Part shown: positions 16,570-25,253 of the stretch, piece by piece
Layout: each line of letters opens with the position of its first letter
How positions within the stretch are numbered: the first letter of the stretch is position 1
NCBI GenBank assembly: GCA_945861625.1
Contig: CAMAVI010000007.1
Location: 1 to 64,000, forward strand
DNA: 64,000 nt
Source: Candidatus Sulfopaludibacter sp. SbA3
GTDB lineage: Bacteria; Acidobacteriota; Terriglobia; Bryobacterales; Bryobacteraceae
Reading direction: 5' to 3'
The notes under the pieces: model-generated
Databases searched by the model: none
Seen by the model: only the letters and a program-made list of their open reading frames with translations
Told to the model about the DNA's origin: nothing
Made by a program: the position numbers and the translations under genes

Positions 16570-17040
16570 ATGGCTGATCCGGCAACACCCGATTGGAAAG
16601 CACACGGAATCCGCGTCGTGCGGGCGGGTGAGTTGGATACCAACACGCCGCAGACCCCCGGGATGTCGCGGGCCGCGGCCATCACCCACGCGCGTACGGG
16701 AGCGAGTAAGTTATGGGCGGGCACGGTGGTGGTCGAGCCCTCGGTGCGAACCGCCGCCCATCACCACGGTGAGCTCGAGACCGTTCTCTACATCGTCCGC
16801 GGGCGCGCCCGCTTCCGCTGGGGTGATCATCTGGAGTACGTGGAAGAAGCCGGCCCCGGCGATTTCATTTATGTGCCGCCTTACGTGCCGCACCAGGAGA
16901 TGAACGCGCGCCCTGACGAACCGGTGGAAGCAGTGATCGTCCGCAGCGGCCAGGAGCCGATTGTTGTGAATCTCGATATTGTTAGCCCCGAGCCCGGCGA
17001 TTCAGGTCCCAACTTGTTTCATGCAAAACCGCAGTCGTAA
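16570..17040 (+). CDS. Cupin-domain protein
   Basis: 156 residues forming a single cupin barrel. Motif 1 is seen as TAAHHHGELETVLYIVRG (metal-binding His, His, Glu) and motif 2 as PGDFIYVPPYVPHQEMN (second His). All four metal ligands are present, so it can bind a divalent metal. Cupins of this size include isomerases, dioxygenases and sensors; nothing here decides which. It stands alone between a divergent HD-GYP gene and a downstream LssY_C gene 66 bases away. Confidence 0.85.
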   Translation: MADPATPDWKAHGIRVVRAGELDTNTPQTPGMSRAAAITHARTGASKLWAGTVVVEPSVRTAAHHHGELETVLYIVRGRARFRWGDHLEYVEEAGPGDFIYVPPYVPHQEMNARPDEPVEAVIVRSGQEPIVVNLDIVSPEPGDSGPNLFHAKPQS

Positions 17041-17106
17041 GATTTAGGTGCGGAACCAATCCGCGATGAGCGCGGTCTGACCTTCGTCTATACTAAGACG
17101 ACCTTC

Positions 17107-18657
17107 ATGAGCTTCGCCTATGCGTTGCTGGCTTTGAGTCTCATCTCGCCGCGGCAGGCGCCGCCGGGCGCGCAACTCCATATCCGGCTTACGACCGCCG
17201 TCAGCTCTTATGCCAGCCGGGCGGGAGACCCCGTCTCCGCCGTACTGATTGCACCGGTCACCTTCGGCTTTACCGTGGCGCCCTCGTTGAGCGAGCAAAT
17301 CATACTCCCTCGGGGCAGCGTGGTTTCCGGTACGGTCAAGTCCGTGCAACGTGTGGGGTTGGGACTTAGACACGAAAACGCAGCCTTCGATCTCGAGTTC
17401 ACCAGTGTGACCTTGCCGAATGGTGACCGTTTTTCGATTTCGTGCCGCGTACTCGAAGTCGATACCGGCCGCGAACAAGTAGCCTCTGACGGCAGCATTC
17501 GCGGCGCGCGGCCCACCGGCACACTTTCCTATCGCACGGGCGGCTACATCCGAACTGCGCTCCAGTGGCAGCCGCAACTTGCAGCAGCTTCCTGGGCCAT
17601 CAAGACGCTGTTGTTACAGGTGCCCGAGCCCGAGTTGTTTTACCCGGCTGGGGTGGAACTCACGCTGGCGTTGACGCAACCTCTATTGGCTCCCCTTGCG
17701 GCCGTGCCGGCCGTGCAAACCCAGAGTAGCTCACCTGTATCCGGCGGCCAACCTGCATCCGGCGACGAACGCGCCCGCCTGGCGGAGATAGCCGCGGCTA
17801 TGCCCATGAGAACCCATACGCTGAGCCCCGGCCGCCCGGACCGGAATCGCCCATCGGACCTGACCAACCTCTTGTTTATTGGCTCGCGGGAACAGTTGAC
17901 TGTTGCTTTCGAAGCCGCCGGATGGACCCAGCCGGATTCTCCAGGCATGCGAACTAATATCCGCAGGATCCGCGCCGTCGCCGAAGGTCACGGACACGCT
18001 AACGCGGGCATGTCCCTGCTGGCGGTGGAAGGCTTCGCGCCTGATATGGCCTGGCAGAAAGGCTTCAATGACGTGTCCAAGCGCCACCACCTCAGAATAT
18101 GGAAGCAGCCGGAAACCTGGTATGGCCGGGAGACTTGGATCGCAGCGGCCACCCGCGACATCGACTTCGCCTACTGGCGGCCCGGCCATTCAATCACCCA
18201 CAAGATCGATGAGAACATCGACGAAGAGCGGGAAAAGGTCGTGAACGACTTGGTGTTCACTTCGTGCGCAGCCCTGCTGGAATCCTACGAACGCCCGGAT
18301 GTGCCAACCGTCGCGCGGAACGCAACCGGCGATCCCATGAAAACCGACACGCGGCTTGCCATCGTGGAATTGCGGGAATGCAACCCGCCCTCGTATTTGA
18401 GCCGTGACGATGGTCCTATACTTCCGCGTCATGGCCGCGGCATTCAGCGCTTTGCCCGGCGCGAGATCCTTAGCCTGCGCAATGACCTGCTGCGCGGAAA
18501 TCTCTACTGGCGTATATACGAAGGGATTCGCTGGACAGCAGTCTGGACTCACCAGCGCCGGGGAACCGCAAATGACGGTCCTCCCGCCCGCCCAGCCACG
18601 GCTATTCTTGGTCTGGACAGCCACCGCTCTCGCGCGGTGCGCGAGATGCTGCAATAG
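17107..18657 (+). CDS. Secreted protein with LssY-type C-terminal domain
   Basis: 516 residues with an N-terminal hydrophobic leader (SFAYALLALSLIS). Residues about 20-210 form a beta-rich domain with IILPRGSVVSGTVKSVQ, like envelope proteins that shield or modulate surface properties. The second half has the LssY C-terminal pattern: SDLTNLLFIGSREQLTVAFE, AAGWTQPDSP, then MAWQKGFNDVSKRHHLRIW and ETWIAAATRDIDF. LssY_C is usually attached to PAP2 phosphatases; here it follows a soluble beta domain. TATACT lies 12 bases before the start. Function unknown. Confidence 0.7.
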   Translation: MSFAYALLALSLISPRQAPPGAQLHIRLTTAVSSYASRAGDPVSAVLIAPVTFGFTVAPSLSEQIILPRGSVVSGTVKSVQRVGLGLRHENAAFDLEFTSVTLPNGDRFSISCRVLEVDTGREQVASDGSIRGARPTGTLSYRTGGYIRTALQWQPQLAAASWAIKTLLLQVPEPELFYPAGVELTLALTQPLLAPLAAVPAVQTQSSSPVSGGQPASGDERARLAEIAAAMPMRTHTLSPGRPDRNRPSDLTNLLFIGSREQLTVAFEAAGWTQPDSPGMRTNIRRIRAVAEGHGHANAGMSLLAVEGFAPDMAWQKGFNDVSKRHHLRIWKQPETWYGRETWIAAATRDIDFAYWRPGHSITHKIDENIDEEREKVVNDLVFTSCAALLESYERPDVPTVARNATGDPMKTDTRLAIVELRECNPPSYLSRDDGPILPRHGRGIQRFARREILSLRNDLLRGNLYWRIYEGIRWTAVWTHQRRGTANDGPPARPATAILGLDSHRSRAVREMLQ

Positions 18658-18714
18658 TACAATCCGTACCCGCTTGCGGGGATTTCCCGGGGAACCGTTA
18701 CACTGAAAGATTCC

Positions 18715-20001
18715 ATGCAAGAAACTGTTTTCCCCGCCAAGTCCATCGACGGGACCATTACCCTTCCTGGCGACAAGTCGATTTCCCACCGTTACGGAAT
18801 GCTGGGAGGCATTGCCGAAGGCGTTACCACCATTCACAATTATTCGACGGGCGCCGATTGCCAGTCGACGCTGGGCTGCATGGCGGCGCTGGGCGCGAAG
18901 GTCGAGCGCGTGGACGGCAAAGTCGTCATCCATGGCGGCAAGCTCAACGAGCCCTCCGGGCAACTGGACGCCGGCAATTCCGGCTCGACCATCCGGATGC
19001 TCTCGGGGATTCTGGCGGGGCAGCCGTTCACCAGCCGCATCGCCGGCGACGAATCGCTGGCGCGCCGTCCCATGGACCGTATCATCGGGCCGCTGACCGA
19101 AATGGGCGCGCAGGTGGAAGGAACCAGCAGCGAAGGCCGCAAGGGCACCTTCCCACCGCTCACCATTCGCGGAGGCGCGCTACACGGCATCGACTACACG
19201 CTTCCGGTGGCCAGCGCGCAGGTGAAGAGCTGCGTTTTATTTGCCGGGCTGTTTGCGAAAGGAAATACCGTTGTCCGCGAGTCGATTCAGACGCGCGATC
19301 ACACGGAAATCGCGCTGCGCGAGTTCGGCGCCGAGATTGACGTCCATCAACGTGTAATTACATTGAAGGAGGGCGCCAAGCTCACCGGCCGCGAACTGGT
19401 GGTTCCCGGCGATCTGTCCTCGGCGGCATTCTTTCTGGTGGCCGCGTTGCTGATGCCGGAATCCAATCTGGTGATTCACAACGTGGGTCTGAATCCCACG
19501 CGTTCCGCGCTGCTCGATTTTCTGACGTCGATCGGCGCGTCGATCAAAGTGATCGACGTGAAGCAGAGCGGCGGCGAGTTGATCGGCAGCCTGCGCATTC
19601 GCGCATCGAAGATTACCGGCGGAGTGATTGAAGGCGCGCTCACCGCCGGTCTGATTGATGAGATCCCCGCGCTGGCCGTGCTGGGAGCCGCTAGTTCGGG
19701 CGGATTGATCGTGCGTGACGCCGGCGAGCTGCGCGTCAAAGAGACCGACCGCATCGCGACCATCGAATCGAATTTGAAGCGTATGGGCGTCGAGATCGAA
19801 TCTTCGCCGGACGGCTTCCGCATCCCGGGAGGACAGAAGTTTCACGCCGCCCAAGTGGATTCGGAAGGCGATCACCGCATCGCCATGGCGTTTGCCGTGG
19901 CTGCCCTGGCGGCAGACGGTCCCTGCACCATCGCAGGAGCCGAATCGGCAGGGGTTTCCTTCCCCGAATTTTTTAGTACACTGCGGGAGATCGCCCACTA
20001 G
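18715..20001 (+). CDS. aroA: 3-phosphoshikimate 1-carboxyvinyltransferase (EPSP synthase)
   Basis: 428 residues. It makes EPSP from shikimate-3-phosphate and PEP in the chorismate pathway. Signatures: LPGDKSISHR at the N-terminus, LDAGNSGSTIRM in the PEP-binding region, RPMDRIIGPLTEMGAQVEG, and VKETDRIATI plus DHRIAMAFAVAAL near the C-terminus. The GNSGSTIR form resembles class II enzymes, which tend to tolerate glyphosate, rather than the class I GNAGTAMR form; that is inference. The next gene starts directly after the stop codon, so they share a transcript. Confidence 0.96.
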   Translation: MQETVFPAKSIDGTITLPGDKSISHRYGMLGGIAEGVTTIHNYSTGADCQSTLGCMAALGAKVERVDGKVVIHGGKLNEPSGQLDAGNSGSTIRMLSGILAGQPFTSRIAGDESLARRPMDRIIGPLTEMGAQVEGTSSEGRKGTFPPLTIRGGALHGIDYTLPVASAQVKSCVLFAGLFAKGNTVVRESIQTRDHTEIALREFGAEIDVHQRVITLKEGAKLTGRELVVPGDLSSAAFFLVAALLMPESNLVIHNVGLNPTRSALLDFLTSIGASIKVIDVKQSGGELIGSLRIRASKITGGVIEGALTAGLIDEIPALAVLGAASSGGLIVRDAGELRVKETDRIATIESNLKRMGVEIESSPDGFRIPGGQKFHAAQVDSEGDHRIAMAFAVAALAADGPCTIAGAESAGVSFPEFFSTLREIAH

Positions 20002-20682
20002 ATGGAAACGACTTCTGATCTTACGCTAGCCGATCTTGCCCTGCCTGACCTTACCACGCAGTGCTTGATTCACGATCTGAATAATATTTTTCAGACCTTG
20101 ATGGAAGCCGCCGATCTGCTCTCCGAAGATCCCGGTTGGGAGCCTCTATCCGCCGCGATTTTTCGCAGCATTGAGCGCGGCAAGGACATCACCCTCAGCA
20201 TGCAGACGGCGAATCACGTCCCCGCGCCGCTGGAGACTATTCTCGAAAAAGCCGTCACCTTCGTGCAGGATTCGGTCGCTTTGCACCACGGTCCCCAGGT
20301 CGGCTTTACCTGCGATATAGAGCCGGGCATCGTGCTGCGCCACCCTTGGGGTTGGGAACGTGTACTGCTCAATCTGTTTTTGAACTCGGTCCACGCCATG
20401 CCGCGGGGCGGAACCATTTCCGTGCGGGCGCGGCGCACGGATCGTGAATTCGAGATCGTGGTGGCCGACGACGGCCGCGGAATCGCGCCGGACCTGTTGC
20501 CCCGCATCTTCCAGCCCAATGGCTCGACCAAAATCGGCGGCGGCCTGGGACTGCATATCGTGAATTCGATCGTGACCAGCGAGGATGGTACCGTGCGGGC
20601 GGCCAATCGCGAAACGGGCGGCGCGGAATTCACGATTACCGTTCCCGCCGGTTCGCCGGTTACGCGCAGCGCCTCCGCGTAG
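20002..20682 (+). CDS. Histidine-kinase-like ATPase without sensor domain
   Basis: 226 residues. Residues about 23-90 form a short helical dimerisation region with IHDLNNIFQTLM, which has an H-box-like His. The rest is a HATPase_c domain with N-box LNLFLNSVHAM, G1 box ADDGRGI and G2 box GGGLGLHIVNSI, all intact. There is no sensor, transmembrane or receiver part, so any input must come from a partner protein. Its ATG follows the aroA stop without a gap, an unusual partner for a signalling gene. No response regulator is nearby on this strand. Confidence 0.8.
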   Translation: METTSDLTLADLALPDLTTQCLIHDLNNIFQTLMEAADLLSEDPGWEPLSAAIFRSIERGKDITLSMQTANHVPAPLETILEKAVTFVQDSVALHHGPQVGFTCDIEPGIVLRHPWGWERVLLNLFLNSVHAMPRGGTISVRARRTDREFEIVVADDGRGIAPDLLPRIFQPNGSTKIGGGLGLHIVNSIVTSEDGTVRAANRETGGAEFTITVPAGSPVTRSASA

Positions 20683-20709
20683 CTTGGCCTTATTCCCTGA
20701 CCAACTGCC

Positions 20710-21396
20710 GTGACCAAGATTCTGGTAACCAATGACGATGGATGGGATGCCGCCGGTCTCGCCGCACTCAAGAGCCTGGCGGCGGAGTTCGGCGAGGTTT
20801 ACGTGCTGGCCCCGCGCGAGCCGCATTCCTACGCGGGCCACCGCGTGACCACGCATGAGCCATTGACGCTGATCGAAACCGCACCGCGCGAGTTCACTCT
20901 CTCCGGCACGCCCGCCGACTGCGTACGCGTTGCTTTGACTTCCGTCTTCGAGGACATCGATTGGGTTTTGTCGGGCATCAATCATGGCGGCAACCTGGGC
21001 GCCGACTTGTATACGTCGGCAACGGTCGCGGCCGCGCGCGAAGCCGCTTACCTGGGCAAGCCCTCCATTGCCATCTCGCAGTACATCAAACGCGCCCTGC
21101 CGCTGGACTGGACCCGTTCTTGCGATCTCGCGCGTCCCATCCTTAGCCAGTTGTTCGCGCAAGGGTGCCGGGCCAAAGGCTATTGGAATGTGAATCTGCC
21201 CCATACCGAAAACCGCGGCGAAGAGGTACCCGTAACCGTTTGTGAGCCGGACAACGAACCGCTCGACGTGCGTTTTCACCGCGAGGGCTCCCAACTCCGT
21301 TTTGGCGGCTCCTACGTCGCGCGCCCGCGTACACCTGGCCGCGATGTCGATCTGTGTTTTGCGGGCGCTATCACCATCAGCCAGCTCCATCTGTAA
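20710..21396 (+). CDS. surE: 5'/3'-nucleotidase SurE
   Basis: 228 residues starting with GTG, giving TKILVTNDDGWDAAGL, the metal-binding NDD motif of SurE. Further signatures are VLAPREPHSYAGHRVT, LSGTPADCVRVAL and SGINHGGNLGADLYTSATVAAAREA. The enzyme removes phosphate from nucleoside monophosphates and is linked to stationary-phase survival. It lies 27 bases after the ATPase gene and may be in the same aroA transcript. No Shine-Dalgarno is visible before the GTG. Confidence 0.94.
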   Translation: MTKILVTNDDGWDAAGLAALKSLAAEFGEVYVLAPREPHSYAGHRVTTHEPLTLIETAPREFTLSGTPADCVRVALTSVFEDIDWVLSGINHGGNLGADLYTSATVAAAREAAYLGKPSIAISQYIKRALPLDWTRSCDLARPILSQLFAQGCRAKGYWNVNLPHTENRGEEVPVTVCEPDNEPLDVRFHREGSQLRFGGSYVARPRTPGRDVDLCFAGAITISQLHL

Positions 21397-21496
21397 CTGC
21401 AAGAACCATCTTGCGCCCTTTGCGGGCGATCCGGCATAGTAGAAGTGCGGGCCATGGCCCCGTTATGCGTGCGCGCTTTATGGAACCGGGCAATCG

Positions 21497-22738
21497 ATGG
21501 CGGAAGAATTTCTGTACCTTACCGAGCTCTTCGGCCTCAAGGTCTATGACCTTAAGGGGCGCAAGCTCGGTGTGGTCAAAGACGCCGCCATTGTTCCGCT
21601 GGTGGATCCCGTCCGCGTAGACCGCTTTCTGCTGAGCGGCGATGGCACGCTGCTGACCATCCGCTTCGATCAGGTCAAGACCATTTCGCTCGACGGAATT
21701 CACTTGCGCGACGAAAATCTCACGCCGTATCACTCCGACGAGTACATGCTGCGGCTGGCCCGCGATCTTCTCGATCAGCAGATTGTCGATGCGCAGGGCC
21801 GCAAGGTGGTGCGCGTCAATGACGTTACCTTTGAGCTACGCGAAGAAAACGACGCGCAGATTCTGTGGGTGCTCGAAGTGGATATCGGGATCCGCAGTAT
21901 TTTCCGGCGCCTGTTCCGCGGCATTATTCCTCCCCGCTGGATTCGCCGGATGCAGGTGCGCATTCCTCCGCATTCCATCCGCTGGGAATTTTGCAATATT
22001 CTCGAACCTGACCCGCAGCGCCGCCTGCGCCTGAATATTTCCAACCGGCTGCTGGAGAATATGCACCCGGCCGACCTCGCCGATATTGTCGAAGCACTGG
22101 GCCCCGAAGATCGCGAGGCGATTTTCGAAAATATCGATAGCGAAGTCGCGGCCGAAGCGCTCTCCGAAGTCGACCTGGAAATCCAGGCCAGCATTCTCGA
22201 ATCGCTGGAAACGGAAACGGCGGCCGACATTGTTGAGGAAATGGCTCCCGATGAAGCCGCTGACGTTCTCGCCGAACTTGAAGAAGACACCAGCGATGAA
22301 ATTCTCGAAGAGATGGAGCACGACCCCAAGCACGAGGTCGAGGAGCTCATGGAATTCGCCGAGGACACGGCGGGCGGTCTAATGAATACCGAGTACGTCG
22401 CGCTGCGGGCCGACGCGACGGTCGGCGACGCTCTGGTGGCGCTGAAAGAGAACGAAGATTTGCTGGAGACGCTGAATACGCTGTTCCTGATCGACGAACA
22501 CGAACGCCTGGTCGCCACCGTGCCTCTGGCGCGGCTGTTTCTGCATGAAGGCGGCGCGCGACTCTTGGATCTGTCCGCCGAAACCCTCATTCAGGTGCCG
22601 GTCAGCGAGCGCCAGGATCGGGTCACGGAACTGTTCGACAAATACAACTTGTTGGCGCTGCCCGTCACGGGTCACGACCACAGGCTGGCCGGCGTGATCA
22701 CAGCGGACGACATTATTTCCGTGTTAAGACAGAGGTGA
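21497..22738 (+). CDS. MgtE-like cytoplasmic protein: PRC-barrel, MgtE N-domain and CBS pair, no channel
   Basis: 413 residues. Residues 1-165 hold two PRC-barrel-like units (FGLKVYDLKGRKLGVVKDA, then LLDQQIVDAQGRKVVRVND). Residues about 195-310 are the acidic superhelix of MgtE with MHPADLADIVEALGPEDRE, EEMAPDEAADVLAELEED and FAEDTAGGLMNTEYVAL. A CBS pair follows and ends with ADDIISVLRQR. In true MgtE the Mg channel comes next; here the gene stops, so it is the magnesium-sensing half alone. The stop TGA overlaps the ATG of the DUF885 gene by one base. Confidence 0.85.
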   Translation: MAEEFLYLTELFGLKVYDLKGRKLGVVKDAAIVPLVDPVRVDRFLLSGDGTLLTIRFDQVKTISLDGIHLRDENLTPYHSDEYMLRLARDLLDQQIVDAQGRKVVRVNDVTFELREENDAQILWVLEVDIGIRSIFRRLFRGIIPPRWIRRMQVRIPPHSIRWEFCNILEPDPQRRLRLNISNRLLENMHPADLADIVEALGPEDREAIFENIDSEVAAEALSEVDLEIQASILESLETETAADIVEEMAPDEAADVLAELEEDTSDEILEEMEHDPKHEVEELMEFAEDTAGGLMNTEYVALRADATVGDALVALKENEDLLETLNTLFLIDEHERLVATVPLARLFLHEGGARLLDLSAETLIQVPVSERQDRVTELFDKYNLLALPVTGHDHRLAGVITADDIISVLRQR

Positions 22739-24435
22739 TGAAAGCCCTCGCGGCAGCCCTCCTGATGGCGAGTTGGCTGGCTGCGCAAGCGCCGGCGCCC
22801 GCGCCAGCGATTTCGTCAAACGCCGCCAGCGAACTGCGCCCCTTGATCGAGCGCTATTCCGCCGATCGCGATTCCCTCAACCGTGTCTACTCCATCCGCT
22901 TCAGTGAAACGCGGCGTGCCCGCTTCGACCGTTTCTACGCCGAGCAGCAAGATGCGCTCAACAAAATAAACTTTGACATCTTGAGCCACGACGGGCGGGT
23001 CGACTATATCTTGTTCCGGAATCTGCTCGACCGGCAGCGCCGCCAGATTCGACTCGATGCCGCCCGCGATCGGGATATCGAGCAACTGCTGCCGTTCGGC
23101 AAGACAATCATAGATCTCGAAGAAGCCCGCAAACGCATGGACACCGTCGATCCCCGAAAAACCGCCGATTCCGTCGCGGCCATGCTCAAGCCGATCGAAG
23201 ACGGCCGCAAAGCCGCTGAGGGCGTCGCAAAACCGAAAACCTTGCTGGCGAGCCGTGCGGCGGAACGGCTCCATGAATTCCGTCGTATTATCAAAGGTTG
23301 GTTTGAGTTCTACAACGGCTACGATCCCAACTTCACGTGGTGGATGGCCGATCCCTATAAGCGCGTGGACGCTGGATTAGAAGCTTTTGCCAAGGCCATT
23401 CAGCCTCTGGAAAACAGCACAGTGGTGGGCAGTCCCGCCGGTCGCGATGCTCTGATCAGCGACCTCAATTACAACTTGATCCCCTACGCACCGGAAGAAC
23501 TGATTGAGCTTGCGCGCAAGGAACTTGCCTGGTGCGAACAGGAAATGATCCGGGCTTCCCGCGACATGGGTTTGGGCGACAACTGGCACGCGGCGCTGGA
23601 AAAAGTGAAGAATGATTTTGTTGAGCCCGGTAAGCAGCCGGACCTGGTCCGGCGCCTGGCGCGGGAAGCCGTCGATTACGTCACACAGCGCGACCTTGTT
23701 ACCGTACCCGCTCTGGCCCGTGAGGATTGGTGGCAGGAGATGCTGACGCCGGAGCAGCAGCGTAGCGCGCCGTTTTTCCTGGGCGGCTACATCATTGAGC
23801 TGGCATTTCCCACGAACACAATGACGCAGGAGCAGAAGCTGATGAGCATGCGCGGCAACAACGTCCACTTCGCGCGGGCTACGGTGCTGCATGAGTTGAT
23901 TCCCGGCCACCATCTGCAATTTTTCATGGCGGCGCGTTCCCGCGCCTACCGGCGGCCGTTCGCCACGCCTTTCTGGACCGAGGGCAACGCCTTCTACTGG
24001 GAACTTCTGTTGTGGGACCAGGGATTCGCGAAAACGCCGGAGGACCGCATCGGCATGTTGTTCTGGCACATGCACCGGGCCGCGCGCATCATCTTTTCGC
24101 TGAGCTTCCACCTCGGCAAAATGTCGGAGCAGGAGTCTATCGACTTTCTGGTAAACCGCGTGGGCTTCGAACGTGACAACGCCACCGCGGAAGTCCGGCG
24201 CTCGTTCGATGGCTCGTATCCGCCGATCTATCAGTCGGCGTATATGCTGGGGGCGCTACAGTTCAAAGCCCTGCACAAAGAATTGGTCGAATCCGGCAAG
24301 ATGACCGACCGTGCTTTTCACGACGCGATCCTGGAGCAAAACTCGATTCCCGTGGAACTCATCCGCGCCAGCCTGATCAAGCAGCCGCTGATCCGCGACT
24401 TCAAGACGAGCTGGCGGTTCTGGGAGTCGCGTTAG
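22738..24435 (+). CDS. DUF885 family secreted metallopeptidase-like protein
   Basis: 565 residues from ATG 22738, which shares one base with the preceding stop (tgATG). A signal peptide (MKALAAALLMASWLAAQ) directs export. The domain is DUF885, a zinc-peptidase-like fold: VLHELIPGHHLQFFM carries the HExxxGH-like metal site and FWTEGNAFYWELLL the downstream Glu. It probably cuts peptides in the periplasm or outside. Translational coupling to the MgtE-like gene is strange for an exported enzyme and may only reflect packing. Confidence 0.86.
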   Translation: MKALAAALLMASWLAAQAPAPAPAISSNAASELRPLIERYSADRDSLNRVYSIRFSETRRARFDRFYAEQQDALNKINFDILSHDGRVDYILFRNLLDRQRRQIRLDAARDRDIEQLLPFGKTIIDLEEARKRMDTVDPRKTADSVAAMLKPIEDGRKAAEGVAKPKTLLASRAAERLHEFRRIIKGWFEFYNGYDPNFTWWMADPYKRVDAGLEAFAKAIQPLENSTVVGSPAGRDALISDLNYNLIPYAPEELIELARKELAWCEQEMIRASRDMGLGDNWHAALEKVKNDFVEPGKQPDLVRRLAREAVDYVTQRDLVTVPALAREDWWQEMLTPEQQRSAPFFLGGYIIELAFPTNTMTQEQKLMSMRGNNVHFARATVLHELIPGHHLQFFMAARSRAYRRPFATPFWTEGNAFYWELLLWDQGFAKTPEDRIGMLFWHMHRAARIIFSLSFHLGKMSEQESIDFLVNRVGFERDNATAEVRRSFDGSYPPIYQSAYMLGALQFKALHKELVESGKMTDRAFHDAILEQNSIPVELIRASLIKQPLIRDFKTSWRFWESR

Positions 24436-24442
24436 CTCGTCT

Positions 24443-24470
24443 TCGTTAACTCTTTTTCGTTAACTCTTTT
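24443..24470. repeat. Exact 14-base tandem duplication over a stop codon
   Basis: The unit TCGTTAACTCTTTT occurs twice in a row (24443-24456, 24457-24470). The second copy contains the stop codon of the convergent enoyl-CoA hydratase gene. It is a simple recent duplication; a shared GTTAAC palindrome sits in each copy. Confidence 0.8.
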
Positions 24471-25218
24471 TTGCGAATCCCGCGAAGCCCTTCTTGGCGT
24501 CCTCCGTGGTGCGGGAGAGCGCGTTCACCTGCGCGCCTGCCTCGATGGCCTTTTCGAGCGTCATACCGTCCGTCTGATACAGCAAACTCTTCATCAACGT
24601 TAGGGCCGTCGACGATTTTTCGGCGAGACCCCGCACATAAGTATCCACGGCGGCTTCAAAGTTCGCATCGGAGAACACGTGATTGACCAGCCCGATCGCC
24701 TGCGCCTCATCGGCGGGAACGCTCTCTCCGCTGGCCAGCAGCTCGAACATGCGCTTTTCGCTCACGGAGCGGCGCAGCAGCGCGGCCACCATGGCGGGCA
24801 CGAAACCAATCTTCACCTCCGGGTAGCCAAACCAAGCCGATTGCGCCGCCAGAACCAAATCGCACGCCGACGCGATTCCGGCCCCACCGCCCAACGCGCG
24901 GCCTGTTACCGCAGCCACTACCGGATGCGGATGCTTGCGGATGGCCAGCAGCCCTTCGGCCAACTGGCGCGCGGTTGCGAGGTGATCCAGCGCGCTGGCA
25001 TCGTTGCCCCGGTCGAGTGCGAGCAAGTCCATACCGGCACAGAAGTCTCCGCCGGCGCCGCCGATCACAACCACGCGCACAGCGGCGTCGTCAGCGGAGA
25101 GCCGCAAGGCGTCGCGCAGGCCCGCGATCATTTCCGTGTTCAAGGCATTGCGCTTCTCCGGACGGTTCAAAATAATTCGTGCAATTCCCGCCTCGACATG
25201 ATAGGAAATGAGGTCCAT
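24460..25218 (-). CDS. Enoyl-CoA hydratase/isomerase family protein
   Basis: 252 residues of the crotonase fold. The oxyanion-hole segments are GGDFCAGMDLLALD (around residue 58) and GRALGGGAGIASACDLVLA (around 105), followed by FGYPEVKIGFVPA, which carries one acidic catalytic residue. Members hydrate or isomerise acyl-CoA esters; the exact substrate is not readable. It stands alone with no other fatty-acid genes. A TACAAT hexamer lies 8 bases before ATG 25218. Confidence 0.9.
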   Translation of the reverse strand: MDLISYHVEAGIARIILNRPEKRNALNTEMIAGLRDALRLSADDAAVRVVVIGGAGGDFCAGMDLLALDRGNDASALDHLATARQLAEGLLAIRKHPHPVVAAVTGRALGGGAGIASACDLVLAAQSAWFGYPEVKIGFVPAMVAALLRRSVSEKRMFELLASGESVPADEAQAIGLVNHVFSDANFEAAVDTYVRGLAEKSSTALTLMKSLLYQTDGMTLEKAIEAGAQVNALSRTTEDAKKGFAGFAKKS

Positions 25219-25226
25219 CGCTTGTT

Positions 25227-25232
25227 ATTGTA
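25227..25232 (-). promoter_or_regulatory. -10-like TACAAT 8 bases before the enoyl-CoA hydratase gene
   Basis: Minus-strand TACAAT, 8 bases, then ATG 25218. No ribosome site in between, consistent with a leaderless mRNA. Confidence 0.45.
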
Positions 25233-25240
25233 GCCCCTGC

Positions 25241-25246
25241 TATCCT
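25241..25246 (+). promoter_or_regulatory. -10-like TATCCT 7 bases before the parvulin gene
   Basis: Plus-strand TATCCT, 7 bases, then ATG 25254. It lies 8 bases from the divergent TACAAT box, so the two promoters are nearly back to back in a 35-base gap. Confidence 0.45.
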
Positions 25247-25253
25247 GATTCTT

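Noticed and set aside
20146-21402. 418-codon minus-strand frame across surE and the ATPase gene
   Set aside because: It spans two real plus-strand genes with conserved active sites and has no start signal; an antisense artefact.
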